From Rhodospirillales bacterium (GTDB lineage: Bacteria; Pseudomonadota; Alphaproteobacteria; Acetobacterales; Acetobacteraceae): DNA of 7,011 nt. Location of the stretch: positions 1 through 7,011 of the forward strand of contig JAGWIE010000070.1 of the NCBI GenBank assembly GCA_028866445.1, given 5' to 3'. Shown here in pieces: positions 5,549-7,011 of the stretch. The notes beneath the pieces were generated by a model. That model was given only the letters and a program-made list of their open reading frames with translations, was not told the origin of the DNA and did not search any database. How positions within the stretch are numbered: the first letter of the stretch is position 1; each line of letters opens with the position of its first letter. The position numbers were made by a program, and so were the translations under genes.

Positions 5549-6901
5549 TCAAGCCAGCAGCGGCCCCCAGGAAGGGTCTGAGGCATAAGTCGGCGTATCC
5601 ACCAAACGCTCGTTGAATCCGTCCACCCCAATCGTAACCAGGTTAGAGCTGTGGCCTGAGCCGGTGGGGGATTGCCGATAGAACATGAGCACACGGCCAT
5701 TCGGGCAAAATGTGGAACATTCCACCAGGAAGCCCTGGGAAAGAATGCGCTCGCCCGAGCCATCCGGTGCCATCACGCCGATTGAAAACCCGCCCGATCC
5801 CCAGAAGGTGTAGGAAATCAAATCCCCGCTCGGTGACCAGCAAGGCTCGGCATACTGCCCTGGACCAAAGGAAATGCGCTTAACGCCCGAACCATCCGCA
5901 TTCATCACGAAAAGCTGCTGGTTGCCGTCACGATCGGAATTAAACACAATCTGCGAGCCATCGGGCGAGAAGCAGGGCGTGACATTGATCGAATTGCTGT
6001 CGGTAAGCTCCGTCACACCGCCACCGCCCAGGCCGGTTTTCACAATCGCGGCACCGCCATTGCGCGAGACTGACATCAGCAGTGACCCACCATCCGGCGA
6101 GAAGCGCGGGCCGATCGTCATTTCTCCAAACCCGCCGACAAGTTGTGTCGCGCCGGTTTGCAGGTCAAATAGATAAACGCGGGGGTTGGTACCACCGCGA
6201 TAACTCACGAAAGCCAGTTGCTGACGGGCAGGATTATACTGGGGTGAAAGCGCCATATTGGCGCCATCGGTCAGGAACTGAACATTAGCGCCGTCGTAAT
6301 CCATCACCGCGAGGCGGCGGATGGGGCTGGTAACCGCCCCCGCAACCGAGATGAAGGCCACGCGGCTATCGAAATAACCCTTCTCGCCGATCATCTGCTG
6401 ATAAACCGTATCCGCGATGATATGCGCGATCCTGCGCCAATTATCCGGCGTGGTGGTATAGGCCGTACCCTGCACCTGCGCCTGTTGCTGCACGTTCCAT
6501 AACCGAAATTCAACGCGAAGCTGACCGCCACCGGCATCCTGCACGTCGCCGGTCACCAGGCCCTGGGCACCCAGTAATGACCAATTCTGCCACACTGGCG
6601 TGCCGTTATTCATAGAGTTTGGCACGAAGCTGGATGGATCAATCGCCCGAAACAGGCCGGAATGGCCAAGGTCATCTGAGATCACCTGAGTGATCTGCGC
6701 GCCCACGCCCTGCGTGTCGAAAGGGGCAATGGCTATGGGGATGGGGGCACTCTGGGCGCCGCTAACCTGAATAGCCGGGCCGTTATTGGAGGTAGCAGGA
6801 GCGCTCTGGGCAAACGCGGCGGGGGCGGCAAGGGTTGCGGCACCCACCGTACCCAACATGCGGCGGCGGGAAAATGGCGGCAGAATAAGACGCGTCATCA
6901 T
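5549..6901 (-). CDS. tolB: Tol-Pal system protein TolB
   Basis: TolB is the periplasmic beta-propeller of the Tol-Pal system, which binds Pal and TolA and keeps the outer membrane attached and constricting during division. The protein is 450 residues. A signal peptide has the twin-arginine-like motif SRRRMLG (11-17), a hydrophobic stretch (18-30) and a likely AFA/Q cleavage after residue 31. The N-terminal TolB domain spans about 45-175, with PIAIAPFDTQG at 55-65. The propeller shows repeats starting at YNPARQQLAFVS (222), FSPDGGSLLMS (267), FSPDGSQIVFNSDRDG (311), WSPSGDLISY (355) and CPNGRVLMF (399). Mature cysteines are 310, 354, 395 and 399. Two ATGs are adjacent. The second, at 6898, has the better seven-base spacing from AAGAGG, so the protein may be one residue shorter. 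tolA precedes it, and pal does not follow. Confidence 0.96.
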   Translation of the reverse strand: MMTRLILPPFSRRRMLGTVGAATLAAPAAFAQSAPATSNNGPAIQVSGAQSAPIPIAIAPFDTQGVGAQITQVISDDLGHSGLFRAIDPSSFVPNSMNNGTPVWQNWSLLGAQGLVTGDVQDAGGGQLRVEFRLWNVQQQAQVQGTAYTTTPDNWRRIAHIIADTVYQQMIGEKGYFDSRVAFISVAGAVTSPIRRLAVMDYDGANVQFLTDGANMALSPQYNPARQQLAFVSYRGGTNPRVYLFDLQTGATQLVGGFGEMTIGPRFSPDGGSLLMSVSRNGGAAIVKTGLGGGGVTELTDSNSINVTPCFSPDGSQIVFNSDRDGNQQLFVMNADGSGVKRISFGPGQYAEPCWSPSGDLISYTFWGSGGFSIGVMAPDGSGERILSQGFLVECSTFCPNGRVLMFYRQSPTGSGHSSNLVTIGVDGFNERLVDTPTYASDPSWGPLLA

Positions 6902-6905
6902 CGAA

Positions 6906-6911
6906 CCTCTT
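6906..6911 (-). promoter_or_regulatory. Ribosome binding site of tolB overlapping the tolA stop
   Basis: AAGAGG on the minus strand shares its first two bases with the TAA stop of the upstream gene (6912-6910). It is four bases from the ATG at 6901 and seven from the ATG at 6898. The arrangement favours the second ATG and suggests coupling to tolA termination. Confidence 0.65.
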
Positions 6912-7011
6912 ACGGGGTGAAATTGAACAGGAATGTATTGACCTTACCAAGCATGTAAGACGGCAAGGGCAATGTCGCACATTGATAATTCTCCACAGCC
7001 GCGATCGCGCG
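6910..7011 (-). CDS. tolA: C-terminal end of a TolA/TonB-family protein, probably TolA (partial)
   Basis: The last 33 codons and TAA stop of a gene entering from the right edge are open in the frame just before tolB. The peptide starts RAIAAVENYQC, continues ATLPLPSYM, and ends VNTFLFNFTP. The 'AIxAVxN..C..LPLP' then aromatic 'FxFxP' pattern is how C-terminal domains of TolA/TonB-type energy transducers end in many alphaproteobacteria. TolA is an inner-membrane protein that links the TolQR motor to TolB and Pal across the periplasm. The family call is from a short peptide plus position directly upstream of tolB, the usual gene order. TonB-like alternatives cannot be excluded. Confidence 0.65.
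   Translation of the reverse strand, partial: RAIAAVENYQCATLPLPSYMLGKVNTFLFNFTP

Noticed and set aside
5052..5581. Plus-strand open frames over the rpsB start and leader, as a coding source for the plus-facing terminator
   Set aside because: The frames contain no recognisable domain and mostly mirror rpsB. If anything is transcribed there on the plus strand it is more likely non-coding.
1..7011. Mobile elements, CRISPR arrays, tRNA genes or toxin-antitoxin and defence genes
   Set aside because: I saw no transposase, terminal repeats, spaced repeats or tRNA-like arms on either strand. Every gene is conserved housekeeping.

Overview
The window comes from an alphaproteobacterium, probably in the Rhodospirillales/Acetobacteraceae. 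This rests on gene order and protein character only, and I cannot name a genus. All nine supportable genes lie on the minus strand, so transcription runs from high to low coordinates. No credible gene was found on the plus strand, and there are no mobile elements, tRNAs, rRNAs or CRISPR arrays.

The right end (about 5549-7011) is the tail of a Tol-Pal envelope locus. It holds the last 33 codons of a TolA-like protein followed at once by tolB, whose Shine-Dalgarno sequence is built around the upstream stop codon. pal would normally follow tolB in the direction of transcription. Here tolB instead ends in a strong UUCG-loop hairpin, and a 209-base intergenic region leads into the ribosomal operon.

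That intergenic region (5340-5548) holds a possible sigma-70 promoter, an imperfect direct repeat around it, and an rpsB leader with several complementary segments. These include two pairings that cannot form together. It is the most interesting non-coding sequence in the window.

From 5339 down to 1 runs the classic housekeeping cluster rpsB-tsf-pyrH-frr-uppS-cdsA-dxr. It supplies ribosomal protein S2, elongation factor Ts, UMP kinase, ribosome recycling factor, undecaprenyl diphosphate synthase, CDP-diglyceride synthase and DXP reductoisomerase (cut by the left edge). The genes serve translation, pyrimidine supply, isoprenoid precursors, the cell-wall lipid carrier and phospholipid synthesis. 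Spacing tightens along the operon: 89 bases (rpsB-tsf) and 76 bases (tsf-pyrH), each with a GC-rich hairpin, then 16 bases, then overlaps of 1, 17 and 10 bases. That pattern suggests translational coupling in the distal half.

The coding content is ordinary core genome. I see no new multi-gene system. The items worth a second look are the rpsB leader, the strand-asymmetric terminator hairpin, the Tat-like signal and four cysteines of TolB, and the absence of pal next to tolB.
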